The notes under the pieces are model-generated. The model did no database searches, was not told the origin of the DNA, and saw nothing but the letters and a program-made list of their open reading frames with translations. Both the position numbers and the translations under genes were made by a program. 64,000 bases of DNA from Streptosporangium album (GTDB lineage: Bacteria > Actinomycetota > Actinomycetes > Streptosporangiales > Streptosporangiaceae): contig NZ_JACHJU010000009.1 in the NCBI RefSeq assembly GCF_014203795.1, positions 1 to 64,000 of the forward strand, written 5' to 3'. Positions within the stretch are counted from its first letter, which is position 1. The number at the start of each line of letters is the position of its first letter. This document shows positions 24,157 through 33,585 of this stretch, piece by piece.

Positions 24157-27100
24157 TGCTCCCGATCCCCACCACCGAGCGGTGGAAGCCGCTCCGGGCC
24201 GGACTCGTCGACATGTTCTACTACGACGTCGAAGAGTTCCACTTCCACGACGGCCGCCTGCTGCTGCGAGGCAACAACGGCACTGGCAAGTCGAAGGTGC
24301 TGGCACTGACCCTGCCGTTCCTGCTCGACGGTGAGCTCGCGCCACACAGGGTCGAACCCGACGGCGACCGGCAGAAGAAGATGGAGTGGAACCTGCTGCT
24401 GGGCGGCAGACACCCGCACAACGAGCGGCTCGGCTACACCTGGCTGGAGTTCGGCCGCCGTGCCGCCGACGGCACCGTGGAGTTCCGGACCCTCGGCTGC
24501 GGGCTGAAGGCTGTCAAGGACCGCGGCATCGCCCGGCACTGGTTCTTCGTCACCTCGCAGCGGATCGGCGCCGAGCTGTCGCTGCTGTCGGCCACCCGGG
24601 TGGCGCTCACCCGGGAGAAGCTGCGCGACGCCGTCGAGGGCCACGGCATGATCTACGACCGGGCGTCCGACTACCGCAGGGCGGTGGACGAGGCACTGTT
24701 CGGCCTCGGTGAGCACCGCTACGAGGCGCTGGTCAACCTGCTCATCCAGCTCCGCCAGCCGCAGCTCTCCAAGAAGCCGGACGAGAAGCTGCTCTCCCGG
24801 GCGCTGACCGAGGCGCTGCCCCCGCTGAGCCCGGCGCTCATCACCACGGTGGCCGAGGCGTTCCGCGGCCTGGACGAGGAACGCGACGCGCTGCGCGCTC
24901 TGGAGGAGGCACGTAAGGCCGCCGGCGACTTCCTCGGTCATTACCGCAGGTACGCGGCCATCGCGGCCAAGCGCAAGGCGGCCGGTCCCCGGGTGGCGCA
25001 GAGCCGCTACGAACAGCTGGGCAGGGACCTGATCGAGGCCGAGAGCCGTCATGCCGCCGCGCAGACCGAGCTGGATACCGCGCAGCGGCTCCTCACGGAG
25101 CTGGCGTCGGAGAAGAACCGGCTGGAGGCGCGCAGAGAAGCGCTGCGGCAGAGCCCGCAGATGCGAGACGCCGAACGTCTCAAGCAGATCGGTGAGGAGG
25201 CGCACCGGCAGGCGGAGACCGCGCGCCTCCGGGAGCGGGACCGTGATCACCTGGTCGTCGAGACGCGGCGCAGGCAGCAGCGGGCGGACGAGCACCGGAT
25301 CAAGGCCGACCGGGCCGCCGCGACGCTGGACGCCGCGCGGGACCGGGCCGCCTCGGCGGCGCGCCGGGCGCTCTGCGAGGACGCCCACCTGACCGTCGCC
25401 GGCCGGTGGGAGGAGGATTTGGGCGGAGCCCGCCGTGACGCCGACGCGCTCGCCGACCGGCGATCACGGGCCGCCTCCGAGCTGGACCGCCTGCTGAACC
25501 TGGCCGGACGGGCGCAGGCCCGGTGTGACGCCGCCCGTGAGGAGGTCGACCGGCTGACCCAGGAGCTGCAGGCCGCGGCCGAGCGGATCGCCGCCGCCGA
25601 GCAGGCTACGCGGGCGGGGGCGGCCGAGCTGGTGGGCGCCTACATCTCCTACCTCACGGGCACGGTCGAGCTCCGGGTCGCCGCCCCGGACGAGGTGGTC
25701 GCCGCCCTCGAGTCGTGGGCGTCGACAGCCGACGGTCACAACCCCGCGGCGGTGGCCGTCGACGACGCCGCCCGTGCGGCGACCACCGAGCTCGGCCGCA
25801 GGCAGGCGGAGCTGGAGGCGGAGACGCATGCCCGGCGGCAGGCGGCCGGGTCTCTGGAGGAGGAGATCAGCCGGCTGGAGGCCGGCGGCCACGACGCCCC
25901 GCTCGTTCCGTACACCCGGGAGCCAGGTGCGCGGGCCGGCCGTCCCGGTGCGCCGTTCTGGAAAGTGGTCGACTTCGCCGACGAGGTCCACGCCGACCAC
26001 CGGGCCGGACTGGAGGCCGCGCTGGAGGCCGCGGGGATCCTCGATGCCTGGATGACCCCTGAGGGCACGCTCGTCGCAGCCGACGACACCGTCATCCTCC
26101 CTGCCGAGGCCGTCACCGGCCCCGCGTGCTCCGCCGTACTCCGTCCCGCGATCGACCACGCCGATCCGCAGGCGCAGACGCTGCAGGACGCCGCCGTCCA
26201 CGCGGTGCTCGCCTCGATCGGGCTCGGCCCGGGGGCGGCGAGCTGGGTGGCAGCGGACGGCCGATGGGCCAACGGGGTCCTCGGCGGGTCCTGGCACAAG
26301 GCGAGCGCCGACCACATCGGCGAGGGCGCGCGGGAGGCGGCCCGGCGGTCCCGGCTCGTACGGCTCCGCGCCGAGCTCGCCGCCGTACGGGCACGCCTGG
26401 ACGACCTGCGCGAGGCGGTGGCGGAACTCGCCGTGCGGCAAGGCGCGCTCGCCGCGGAACACCGCGCGCTGCCACCGGACGCGGAGCTGCGTGAGGCGCA
26501 CGTCAGGCTGGCCGGCGAGCACGGGCGGCGCCGCGAGCTGAACGCCGTCCATCACACGGCCACCGAGGTGATGGGCGCCCGGCAGGAAGAGATGACGGCG
26601 GCACGCACGCGGGCGTCCGAGTTCGCCGGAGACGTCGGCCTGCCGATGGAGGCGTCGGAGCTCGCGGCGGTCAGGGAGGCCGTCTCCGACTACCGTCTCG
26701 CGCTGGCGGAGCTATGGCCGACCGCCCAGGCGCTGCTCGTCGCACGCGAGGCGGTGATCGACGCCGAGAAGGAGCTGGACCTCACCCGCGACAGGTCCGA
26801 GGACGCGGCCGTGCAGGCGGCGGAGGCGCGCGAGCGGGCCGAGGCGGCGGCGGAGACGTACCGTGCGCTGATGGAGACCGCCGGTGCCGCAGTGGAGGAG
26901 CTCCACCGCAGACTCGACGCCGTACAGCAGGCCATGCTGGACAGGGACGCGGCGGAGCGGGCCGCACGTACGGCCGAGCGGGACGCCCTCGGCGAGCGGG
27001 GAAAGGCGGAGGGGAGACGCGACGCGCTGCGGGGTGAGATCGGACAGGCGGGACAGGTCCGCGACGCGGCCGTCGCCGAGTTCCGGGCGTTCACCGCCAC

Positions 27101-28265
27101 AGGACTGCTCCGCGTCGCCCTGCCCGAGCTGGACGTGCCCGACCCGGGCGAGCCGTGGGCGGCGACCCCGGCGGTCGTCCTCGCCCGTGCCGTGAACGCC
27201 GAGCTCGACGACGTCGACGACGCCGAAGGTCCCTGGGACCGGGTGCAGAAGCGGGTCACCGAGGAGCACAAGCTGCTGTCGGACGCCATGGCGCGGCACG
27301 GCCACTCGGTGGGGCTGACGTTGCGCGATGGCGTCATGGTGGTGGACGTCCTGTTCCAGGGACGGACCAGGGACATTCCCGGCCTCGCAGAGGCACTGGA
27401 GACCGAGACCGCGCACCGGGGGCGGCTCCTGTCGGCCAAGGAGCGGGAGATCCTGGAGAACCACCTGCTGAACGAGGTGGCCGGCACGCTGCACGAACTG
27501 ATCGCGGCCGCCGAGGAGGAGGTGCGGGCCATGAACACCGAACTGGAGTCGCGTCCCACCTCGACCGGCATGCGCCTGCGCCTGGTCTGGAAGACGGCGA
27601 AGGACGCGCCCGACGGGCTTGATCGGGTGCGCGAGAAGCTCCGCCAGACCGTGGACGCGTGGTCGGATGCCGACCGGGCCGCAGTGGGGGCCTTCCTCCA
27701 GGAGCAGATCGCCAGGGAGCACGCGGAGAACGCCGCGGCCGGCTGGTCGGAGCAGCTGACCAGGGCGCTCGACTACCGCACCTGGCACGCGTTCGCGATC
27801 ACGCGGCTGCAGGACGGCCAGTGGCGGACCGCCACCGGGCCGGCCTCCGGCGGCGAGCGCGTCCTGGCCGCGTCCGTGCCGCTGTTCGCCGCGGCGTCGG
27901 CCCACTACAAGTCTGCGGGCAACCCGTACGCGCCACGGCTGGTCGCCCTCGACGAGGCGTTCGCCGGGGTGGACGACGACTCGCGCGCCAAGTGTCTGGG
28001 ACTGCTCGCGACGTTCGACATGGACGTGGTGATGACCAGCGAGCGGGAGTGGGGCTGCTACCCGCAGGTACCGGGTCTGTCGATCTGTCAGCTGTCCAGG
28101 CGCGACGGCATCGACGCGGTCCTGGTCACCCCGTGGCGCTGGGACGGCCACGAGCGCCGCCGGGTCGAACGGCCGGTCACCGGCCCGGCGCATGCCGGTT
28201 CCTCACCGGGCGTGTCGCCTGATGCCGCCCCGTCGGGTCCGGACCAGGAGGGCCTGTTCACGTGA
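24156..28265 (+). CDS. jetC: Wadjet type II JetC (TIGR02680), SMC-family ATPase
   Basis: A 1369-residue SMC/MukB-like ATPase, the motor that extrudes DNA loops in the Wadjet complex. Walker A is GNNGTGKS (residues 39-46), the ABC signature ASGGER begins near 1230 and Walker B is RLVALDEAFAGVDDD (Asp1266, Glu1267). In between are two long Arg/Glu/Ala-rich coiled coils (about 220-560 and 740-1010), separated by a globular hinge-like section with VPYTREPGARAG and FWKVVDFADEVHADHR. The Walker B glutamate is intact, so ATP hydrolysis should work. The start ATG overlaps the jetB stop and the end overlaps the jetD start (GTGA). Confidence 0.95.
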   Translation: MLPIPTTERWKPLRAGLVDMFYYDVEEFHFHDGRLLLRGNNGTGKSKVLALTLPFLLDGELAPHRVEPDGDRQKKMEWNLLLGGRHPHNERLGYTWLEFGRRAADGTVEFRTLGCGLKAVKDRGIARHWFFVTSQRIGAELSLLSATRVALTREKLRDAVEGHGMIYDRASDYRRAVDEALFGLGEHRYEALVNLLIQLRQPQLSKKPDEKLLSRALTEALPPLSPALITTVAEAFRGLDEERDALRALEEARKAAGDFLGHYRRYAAIAAKRKAAGPRVAQSRYEQLGRDLIEAESRHAAAQTELDTAQRLLTELASEKNRLEARREALRQSPQMRDAERLKQIGEEAHRQAETARLRERDRDHLVVETRRRQQRADEHRIKADRAAATLDAARDRAASAARRALCEDAHLTVAGRWEEDLGGARRDADALADRRSRAASELDRLLNLAGRAQARCDAAREEVDRLTQELQAAAERIAAAEQATRAGAAELVGAYISYLTGTVELRVAAPDEVVAALESWASTADGHNPAAVAVDDAARAATTELGRRQAELEAETHARRQAAGSLEEEISRLEAGGHDAPLVPYTREPGARAGRPGAPFWKVVDFADEVHADHRAGLEAALEAAGILDAWMTPEGTLVAADDTVILPAEAVTGPACSAVLRPAIDHADPQAQTLQDAAVHAVLASIGLGPGAASWVAADGRWANGVLGGSWHKASADHIGEGAREAARRSRLVRLRAELAAVRARLDDLREAVAELAVRQGALAAEHRALPPDAELREAHVRLAGEHGRRRELNAVHHTATEVMGARQEEMTAARTRASEFAGDVGLPMEASELAAVREAVSDYRLALAELWPTAQALLVAREAVIDAEKELDLTRDRSEDAAVQAAEARERAEAAAETYRALMETAGAAVEELHRRLDAVQQAMLDRDAAERAARTAERDALGERGKAEGRRDALRGEIGQAGQVRDAAVAEFRAFTATGLLRVALPELDVPDPGEPWAATPAVVLARAVNAELDDVDDAEGPWDRVQKRVTEEHKLLSDAMARHGHSVGLTLRDGVMVVDVLFQGRTRDIPGLAEALETETAHRGRLLSAKEREILENHLLNEVAGTLHELIAAAEEEVRAMNTELESRPTSTGMRLRLVWKTAKDAPDGLDRVREKLRQTVDAWSDADRAAVGAFLQEQIAREHAENAAAGWSEQLTRALDYRTWHAFAITRLQDGQWRTATGPASGGERVLAASVPLFAAASAHYKSAGNPYAPRLVALDEAFAGVDDDSRAKCLGLLATFDMDVVMTSEREWGCYPQVPGLSICQLSRRDGIDAVLVTPWRWDGHERRRVERPVTGPAHAGSSPGVSPDAAPSGPDQEGLFT

Positions 28266-29563
28266 ACGCCGGGGACGGGCCCTCCGAGGGACCGGCAGGA
28301 AACACCCACCAGGGCACAGACGGGTCTCCGGAGGCGGGTGCACGGCTGAGGCGGTTGCTCGGCGGCCAGGAGACCGCGTGGCTGGTCGAGCGGGCACGCC
28401 GCCGGTTGGAGCTCGGCAAGTCGCTGACCGGGGCCATCACGCTTGCCTCGGCCTCGCCGGAGCAGCGCCGCGCGCTGGAGCGGCTGCTCGGCCGTCGCGC
28501 GGGCGCGGGGTCCTCGCTGTCGGTCTCCCTGGCCGAGGTGGACCGCGTGCTGCGCGGCAGCGGCGCCTCGCCCGACGGCCTGGCGGCGGCCCTCGAGCTG
28601 CTCGGCGGCCCGGTGCGTGACCTCGCGCGCGAGGAGGCGGACCGGGCCGCGGCCTGGCGCGACGCACACGCGCGGCTCGACGCGGTCGTCGCCGACCGGC
28701 CCGATCTGTCGGGCTGGCGCGCCTGGCTGGACACGACAGGCCTGGTACGGCGGATCACGCCGGACACCGACGAGGCACGGACCCTTCTCGACCGGCTGGC
28801 AGCCGTCCTGGGCCGCCTGCCGTCGCCCGGAATCCCGATCGGCAGGCTGGCCGCCGAGACCTGCGGGGACGCCCACGCCCTCGACGACGGCGAGCCTCTG
28901 GGGACGCTGGCGCTGTCGGCGGCCCGCGCTCTGGGCGGATCGCCCTACGCGGGTGAGGGTACGGCCGACGCCCGCCGGCGGGCGTGGGCGGGCGTCGGGG
29001 TCCATCTCGACGAGCTGTCGTCGCTCGTCCTCTGTCTGGGCCTGTCCGGGGACGACCGCACCGCGACCGGTCGCGTGCTCGCGGCGGCACGCGCCGCGGG
29101 TGAACCGTGCGTGCTGACCCTCCGCCAGTTACGCCGCCACGAGGGGCCCCTCGTGGCGGACATGGTCCGGATCTGTGAGAACCCGATCGTGGTCGCCGCC
29201 GCCGCCGACGAGCTCGGGCCGGGCTGTCCTCCTCTCGTCTGCGTCAACGGCAGGCCGTCGGTGGCGGTCTGGGCGCTGCTCGACCTGCTCGCCGCCGGAG
29301 GCGCCCGGTTCGCCTACCACGGCGACTTCGACTGGGGCGGGATCGGCATCGCGGGCGCCGTCCACGAGCGGGTCGGATGGCAGCCCTGGCGGTATGACGC
29401 CGCCTGTTACGGGGCGGTGGCCTCTTCGAGCCCACTGACCGGCCGCCCGCGGCCGACGCCATGGGACCCCGCCCTGGCGTCGGCGATGGCACGCCGGGCC
29501 GTACGGGTCGAGGAGGAACTGGTCCTCGGCGACCTCCTCGCCGACCTGGCCGCGGCCACTTAG
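28262..29563 (+). CDS. jetD: Wadjet type II JetD (TIGR02679/DUF2399), Toprim nuclease
   Basis: A 433-residue nuclease subunit. The C-terminal third holds a Toprim fold: glutamate 306 in RICENPIVVAAA and Asp355/Asp357 in YHGDFDWGGIGIA, the metal-binding residues. The N-terminal two thirds bind the complex (LARLRRLLGG, GVHLDELSSLVLCLGL). In studied Wadjet systems JetD cuts small circular DNA once loop extrusion stalls. The first 25 residues are a non-conserved Gly/Ser tail. The GTG overlaps the jetC stop. With all four genes intact and all catalytic residues present, the system looks functional. Confidence 0.93.
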   Translation: MNAGDGPSEGPAGNTHQGTDGSPEAGARLRRLLGGQETAWLVERARRRLELGKSLTGAITLASASPEQRRALERLLGRRAGAGSSLSVSLAEVDRVLRGSGASPDGLAAALELLGGPVRDLAREEADRAAAWRDAHARLDAVVADRPDLSGWRAWLDTTGLVRRITPDTDEARTLLDRLAAVLGRLPSPGIPIGRLAAETCGDAHALDDGEPLGTLALSAARALGGSPYAGEGTADARRRAWAGVGVHLDELSSLVLCLGLSGDDRTATGRVLAAARAAGEPCVLTLRQLRRHEGPLVADMVRICENPIVVAAAADELGPGCPPLVCVNGRPSVAVWALLDLLAAGGARFAYHGDFDWGGIGIAGAVHERVGWQPWRYDAACYGAVASSSPLTGRPRPTPWDPALASAMARRAVRVEEELVLGDLLADLAAAT

Positions 29564-29588
29564 CGGGGAAACACCGCCTGTCCGGTCA

Positions 29589-30506
29589 TCATGTGCTCGC
29601 TGGGCCGCCGGCCCCTGCTCGGCGTTCCGGCATCGGCGACATGTGGCCGTAGGCGCCGGGGAGGAGCGACTGCAGCGCCGCGAGGCCGCCGGACTCGACC
29701 GGTGACGGTGGTGCGGTCTCCGGCGCGGTGCAGCGGAACGTGGTCGGCGCCATTCCGTAGATCGCGCGGAATCGGCGGGAGAAGTGGTACGCGTCGGCGA
29801 AGCCGCACTGTACGGCGATCGCGTGCATGGACAGGTTGCTCTGCCACAACAGCGGTTCGGCTCTGGCCAGGCGCAGCAGCTCGATCGCGGCGACCGGACC
29901 GACGCCGAACCGCCGGCGGAACGTGCGGCACAGTGTGCTCGGCGAGACCTGGGCGGCCGTGGCGAGCCGCCGCATCGGGATCGGCCTCGCCACCCCGTCG
30001 GACCAGTGCTCGCGCACCGCGCGCATCATCGCGACGACCGGTTCCGGCAGGGTCGCCGGTGTGGAGTCCGTCGGCGCGGGACCGGCCAGGAAGGTCAGCA
30101 CCAGCAGGCGGAGCGTTTCGCCGGCGTGGACCTGCCACGCCGGCGGGCACTCGGTACCCAGCCGGAGCAGGTACTGACACAGGGCTCCCATCGGGTCGTG
30201 CCGGCCGGTCAGGTCCCGCACCAGCGGCCAGTCGGCCTGCGCGTGACCGGTGATCGTGAAGTGCACGTACGCGTGCCGGGTGGGGGTGCGGGGATCCCAG
30301 CGGAACGAGTCGCGCATTCCCGGCCGGACGAGCAGCAGCTTTCCCGGGGTCAGCGGTAGCAGGACGTCGTCCCACAGCCAGGTGGCGCTGCCGCGGAGGA
30401 GCCAGACGAACTGGTACGACCTGGCGTCCCGTGGGCCGAAGGCCGAGCCCGGCGGGTAGTCCGCGACGGTGGGCCCGAGGCGGGGCACCAGGTCGACGGA
30501 GATCAT
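29589..30506 (-). CDS. AraC-family regulator of the carbohydrate locus
   Basis: A 305-residue regulator with an N-terminal cupin-like sensing domain (LLVRPGMRDSFRWDP, HAYVHFTITGH) and a C-terminal double HTH: RLATAAQVSPSTLCRTFRR and HAIAVQCGFADAYHFSRRFRAIYG. A 35-residue tail follows the HTH. It is ten bases downstream of the PhyH gene and probably co-transcribed with it, divergent from the LacI operon. AraC members of this layout usually activate nearby sugar genes. Confidence 0.88.
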   Translation of the reverse strand: MISVDLVPRLGPTVADYPPGSAFGPRDARSYQFVWLLRGSATWLWDDVLLPLTPGKLLLVRPGMRDSFRWDPRTPTRHAYVHFTITGHAQADWPLVRDLTGRHDPMGALCQYLLRLGTECPPAWQVHAGETLRLLVLTFLAGPAPTDSTPATLPEPVVAMMRAVREHWSDGVARPIPMRRLATAAQVSPSTLCRTFRRRFGVGPVAAIELLRLARAEPLLWQSNLSMHAIAVQCGFADAYHFSRRFRAIYGMAPTTFRCTAPETAPPSPVESGGLAALQSLLPGAYGHMSPMPERRAGAGGPAST

Positions 30507-30516
30507 CTGTCAGCCG

Positions 30517-31368
30517 TCATCTGTCACAACCGCCGTCCCGGTTCGGGCGGACCCGTGGCCGGCGCGCCTCCTGGAGACCTTTGTACTCGTACGGGTCGGT
30601 GCCGGCAACGAGGACGATGTCCCGGTAGTCGGCCTGTGCCATGTTCGTCCCCTCCGGCGGGGCATCCCACGGCAGCAGCGACTCCGCGCTCATGTAGTGG
30701 TTGACCAGCGCCCGCCGGTAGCCGTGCCGGCCGGTGTTGGGCAGCGACCTGTGCAGCAGGTAGCCGTTGAACACGAGCACGGAGCCGGCCGCGATCTCGA
30801 CGGGCACCGCGTCGGAGTCGTCGAACGGGAAACCGTAGGACTCCACCGTGCAGTCGTAGCGCGGGTCGTCGTGCTCGCGGTTCGGGTAGAGCACGCCGGA
30901 CCGGTGCGATCCCGGCAGCACCCAGAGGCAGCCGTTCTCGATGGTGGCGTCGTCGAGCGCGAGCCACGCCGCCGCGAGCGAGCGGTCCCGGGTCGGGATG
31001 AACATCTCGTCCTGGTGCCAGGCCTGTCCCGGCTCTCCCTCGGACTTGATGAACAGCATCGACTGCATCGCCTTGACGTTCGGACCGATCAGCGAGGTCA
31101 GAGCCGAAACGATCGCCGGATGGCGCATCGTGGCGAGCATCAGGCCGGAGAGCTTGTGCGGGTAGTGAATGCACAGGAACCTGCGCAGCACGTCGTCGTC
31201 GGTGTCGGCGGATCCGGCGGGGAGCGCGCCGTGGATGTCGCCGAGTTCGCCACGGCAGATGCGGACGGCCTCCTCGACCAGCGTGCCGACTTCGCCGGGG
31301 TCGAAGGCGCGCTCGAGGACAAGATAGCCGTCGCGCTCGTACCGGGTCTTCAGATCAGTGTCCGTCAC
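30517..31368 (-). CDS. PhyH-family Fe(II)/2-oxoglutarate dioxygenase
   Basis: A 283-residue phytanoyl-CoA-dioxygenase-like enzyme. The iron ligands are the HxD of AWHQDEMFIP and the distal histidine in GYLLHRSLPNTGRHGYRR, which also supplies the arginine for 2-oxoglutarate. NGCLWVLPGSHRSG is the usual core motif. I take the GTG at 31368 (VTDTDLKTRYERDGY), since the family starts a few residues before the RDGY helix. The substrate is unknown. Its placement, divergent from the sugar operon and upstream of the AraC gene, suggests it acts on a sugar-linked compound; that is inference. Confidence 0.88.
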   Translation of the reverse strand: MTDTDLKTRYERDGYLVLERAFDPGEVGTLVEEAVRICRGELGDIHGALPAGSADTDDDVLRRFLCIHYPHKLSGLMLATMRHPAIVSALTSLIGPNVKAMQSMLFIKSEGEPGQAWHQDEMFIPTRDRSLAAAWLALDDATIENGCLWVLPGSHRSGVLYPNREHDDPRYDCTVESYGFPFDDSDAVPVEIAAGSVLVFNGYLLHRSLPNTGRHGYRRALVNHYMSAESLLPWDAPPEGTNMAQADYRDIVLVAGTDPYEYKGLQEARRPRVRPNRDGGCDR

Positions 31369-31444
31369 CGCTCGATCATGACCTCCGCGGCCGTGTCCCG
31401 GCCATGGTGAGAGCACGCACCTGGATGGCGAATCGAGTCATCTA

Positions 31445-31500
31445 TTGACGCTCACCGAAATCGCTGGTTAACATTTCGACTCGCTTCCTAATACGTATTA
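31445..31500 (+). promoter_or_regulatory. Promoter plus LacI-type operator
   Basis: TTGACG (31445-31450) and TAACAT (31469-31474), 18 bases apart, form the best promoter of the area. The perfect palindrome TAATACGTATTA (31489-31500) lies just after the expected start of transcription and 12 bases before the lacI start codon. That is the position for a repressor roadblock. Confidence 0.75.
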
Positions 31501-31512
31501 ATAGGAGTTGAT

Positions 31513-32589
31513 GTGGCTCCTCCTCCACGACAACGTCGGGCTACCCAGGTGGACATCGCCAAGCTCACCGGTGTCTCGCAGGCGACGGTGTCGCTCGTCC
31601 TCAGCGGCGGCGCGGTCAGTGACCAGATCGCCGAGTCGACGCGACAGGCGGTCCTCGCGGCGGCCGCCGAGCTGGGCTACTCGGTCAACGTCGCCGCCCG
31701 CAGCCTCAAGCGCGGTCGCAACCACCTGCTGGGCCTGTACACGTTCGAGCCCGTCTTCCCGACCGACCAGCGCGACTTCTACTTCCCGTTCCTGATGGGC
31801 GTCGAGGAGGAGACCGCGCGGCAGGGCTACGACCTGCTGCTGTTCAGCTCGGTCGGCTCGGGCGACCGGGCGATCTACACAGGCGGGGTGAACCGCCTGA
31901 AGCTCGCCGACGGCTGTGTGCTGCTTGGTCGCAACGTGCGCCGCGAGGAGTTGGCCGAGCTGGTCCAGGAGGACTTCCCGTTCGTCTTCATCGGCCGCCG
32001 CGAGCTCGAGGGCGCCGAGCTGTCCTACGTCGGGGCCGACTATGTGGCGGCCACCAGCGACCTCGTCGCGGAGCTGGTCCGCCTGGGGCACAGGCGGATC
32101 CTCTACTTACGCGCGGTCGAGGACACCGAGCCCACCCGCGACCGCGAGGCGGGTTACCGGCAGGGCCTCGCCGCGGCCGGGATCACGGTGGACGAGTCGC
32201 TGATCCGCAGGCTCGCCGACCCCGCCGACCTGTCGCCCGAGTCCGTCGAGCACTGGACGGACACGGCCGGCGTCACCGCGATCCTCGTCGAGCCGAGCGA
32301 GGACAACCGGCTGACCACCGTGCTGGACACGACCAGCGCGGCGGCCAGGGTGCGCTTCCCCGGCGACTGCTCGATCGCGTTGCTCGGTGACCCGCCGTCG
32401 TGGACTCCGGAGCTGCGGGACTGGACCCGCTTCTCCCTGCCCCGTGCGGAGATGGGCCGCACGGCCGTGCAGATCCTGGTCGACCTGCTCGGCGATCCGC
32501 TTGGTGCACCCCGGCAGGTCACCGTGCCGTGCAGCTTCGTGCCCGGCGATTCCATCGGTCCCGCTCCCGACCGGATGTGGTCGCGGTGA
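31513..32589 (+). CDS. LacI-family repressor of the glycan operon
   Basis: A 358-residue regulator. The HTH is TQVDIAKLTGVSQATVSLVLSG at residues 11-32, followed by the hinge helix SVNVAARSLKRGRN and a periplasmic-binding-like effector domain (FFYFPFLMGVEEETARQGYD to VPCSFVPGDSIG). GTG 31513 follows AGGAG at five bases. It is the first gene of the operon it probably controls: a palindrome of LacI type overlaps its own promoter, and its TGA overlaps the permease start. The effector is probably a breakdown product of the locus' glycan. Confidence 0.93.
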   Translation: MAPPPRQRRATQVDIAKLTGVSQATVSLVLSGGAVSDQIAESTRQAVLAAAAELGYSVNVAARSLKRGRNHLLGLYTFEPVFPTDQRDFYFPFLMGVEEETARQGYDLLLFSSVGSGDRAIYTGGVNRLKLADGCVLLGRNVRREELAELVQEDFPFVFIGRRELEGAELSYVGADYVAATSDLVAELVRLGHRRILYLRAVEDTEPTRDREAGYRQGLAAAGITVDESLIRRLADPADLSPESVEHWTDTAGVTAILVEPSEDNRLTTVLDTTSAAARVRFPGDCSIALLGDPPSWTPELRDWTRFSLPRAEMGRTAVQILVDLLGDPLGAPRQVTVPCSFVPGDSIGPAPDRMWSR

Positions 32590-33515
32590 CCCGCATGGTG
32601 GCGCGCCGTCTGCTGATCGGCGTGTTCGTGATGTGGGGCGCGGCGTCGGTCATCTTCGTCATCGTGCGTGCCGCGCCGGGCGACCCGGCGACGGTGTTCC
32701 TCGGCCCGGACGCGAGCAAGGAGCAGATCGACCGGCTCACCGCGACGCTCGGGCTGAACCGGCCGCTGTACGAGCAGTACTTCGGCTACCTCGGCGACGT
32801 GCTCCGCCTGGACTTCGGCCAGTCCTACCGGCTCGGCCGCCCGGCGATGGACGCGGTGCTCGAACGGCTGCCGGCGACGATCGACCTCACGCTCACCGCG
32901 ACGGCCATCGCCGTCGTCGTCGGTCTTGCACTCGGACTCATCGCGGGCAGCCGGTCCGGCGGCGTGGTGGACCGGGTGGTGTCCGCGGCGACGATCGCGC
33001 TGCAGTCCTTCCCCACGTTCTGGGTGGGGATCATGCTGGTCCTGACCTTCGCGCTCGGCCTGCGACTGCTGCCGAGCGCCGGGGTCGGCACGCCCGCACA
33101 CCTGGTGCTGCCGGCGGTGACGCTGGCCTTCCCGTTCACCGCCATCGTCGCCCGCCTCACCAGAAGCAGTGTCACGGAGGCGATGCGCGAGCCGTATGTC
33201 CATACGGCACGGTCCAAGGGGCTCACCGAGCGACAGGTCCTGTTGGGACACGCGCTGCGCAACTCGCTCATCCCGGTCGTGACGATCGTCGGGCTGCAGA
33301 TGGGCGCGCTCATGGGCGGCGCGGTGATCGTGGAAAACGTCTTCGCCTGGCCGGGGCTCGGCTCACTGGTCGTCGGCGCGGTCGCCAACCGCGACTACGC
33401 CGTGGTGCAGGCGGTGACCCTGCTGATCGCCGGCATCGTCATGGTGCTCAACATCGTCGCCGACGTGTTCTACACCCGGCTGGACCCGCGCATCCGGACG
33501 GAGGCCAGGTCATGA
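32586..33515 (+). CDS. ABC transporter permease, DppB/OppB type
   Basis: A 309-residue inner-membrane permease with about six spans, starting RRLLIGVFVMWGAASVIFVIVRAAPGDP, the classic DppB N-terminus. The ATPase-contact EAA loop is SVTEAMREPYVHTARSKGLTERQVLLGHALRNSLIP. The GTG overlaps the lacI stop. The first loop (LGPDASKEQIDRLTATLGLNRP) is typical of the peptide/opine/nickel class. In this locus the class is more likely to move oligosaccharides or a glycoside. Confidence 0.93.
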   Translation: MTRMVARRLLIGVFVMWGAASVIFVIVRAAPGDPATVFLGPDASKEQIDRLTATLGLNRPLYEQYFGYLGDVLRLDFGQSYRLGRPAMDAVLERLPATIDLTLTATAIAVVVGLALGLIAGSRSGGVVDRVVSAATIALQSFPTFWVGIMLVLTFALGLRLLPSAGVGTPAHLVLPAVTLAFPFTAIVARLTRSSVTEAMREPYVHTARSKGLTERQVLLGHALRNSLIPVVTIVGLQMGALMGGAVIVENVFAWPGLGSLVVGAVANRDYAVVQAVTLLIAGIVMVLNIVADVFYTRLDPRIRTEARS

Positions 33516-33585
33516 GCGAACCTGCGAGCGGACCATGGACACCGGGCGACCGCGAGAGGCGTCACCGAGCCTGCGAGGGGACGTC

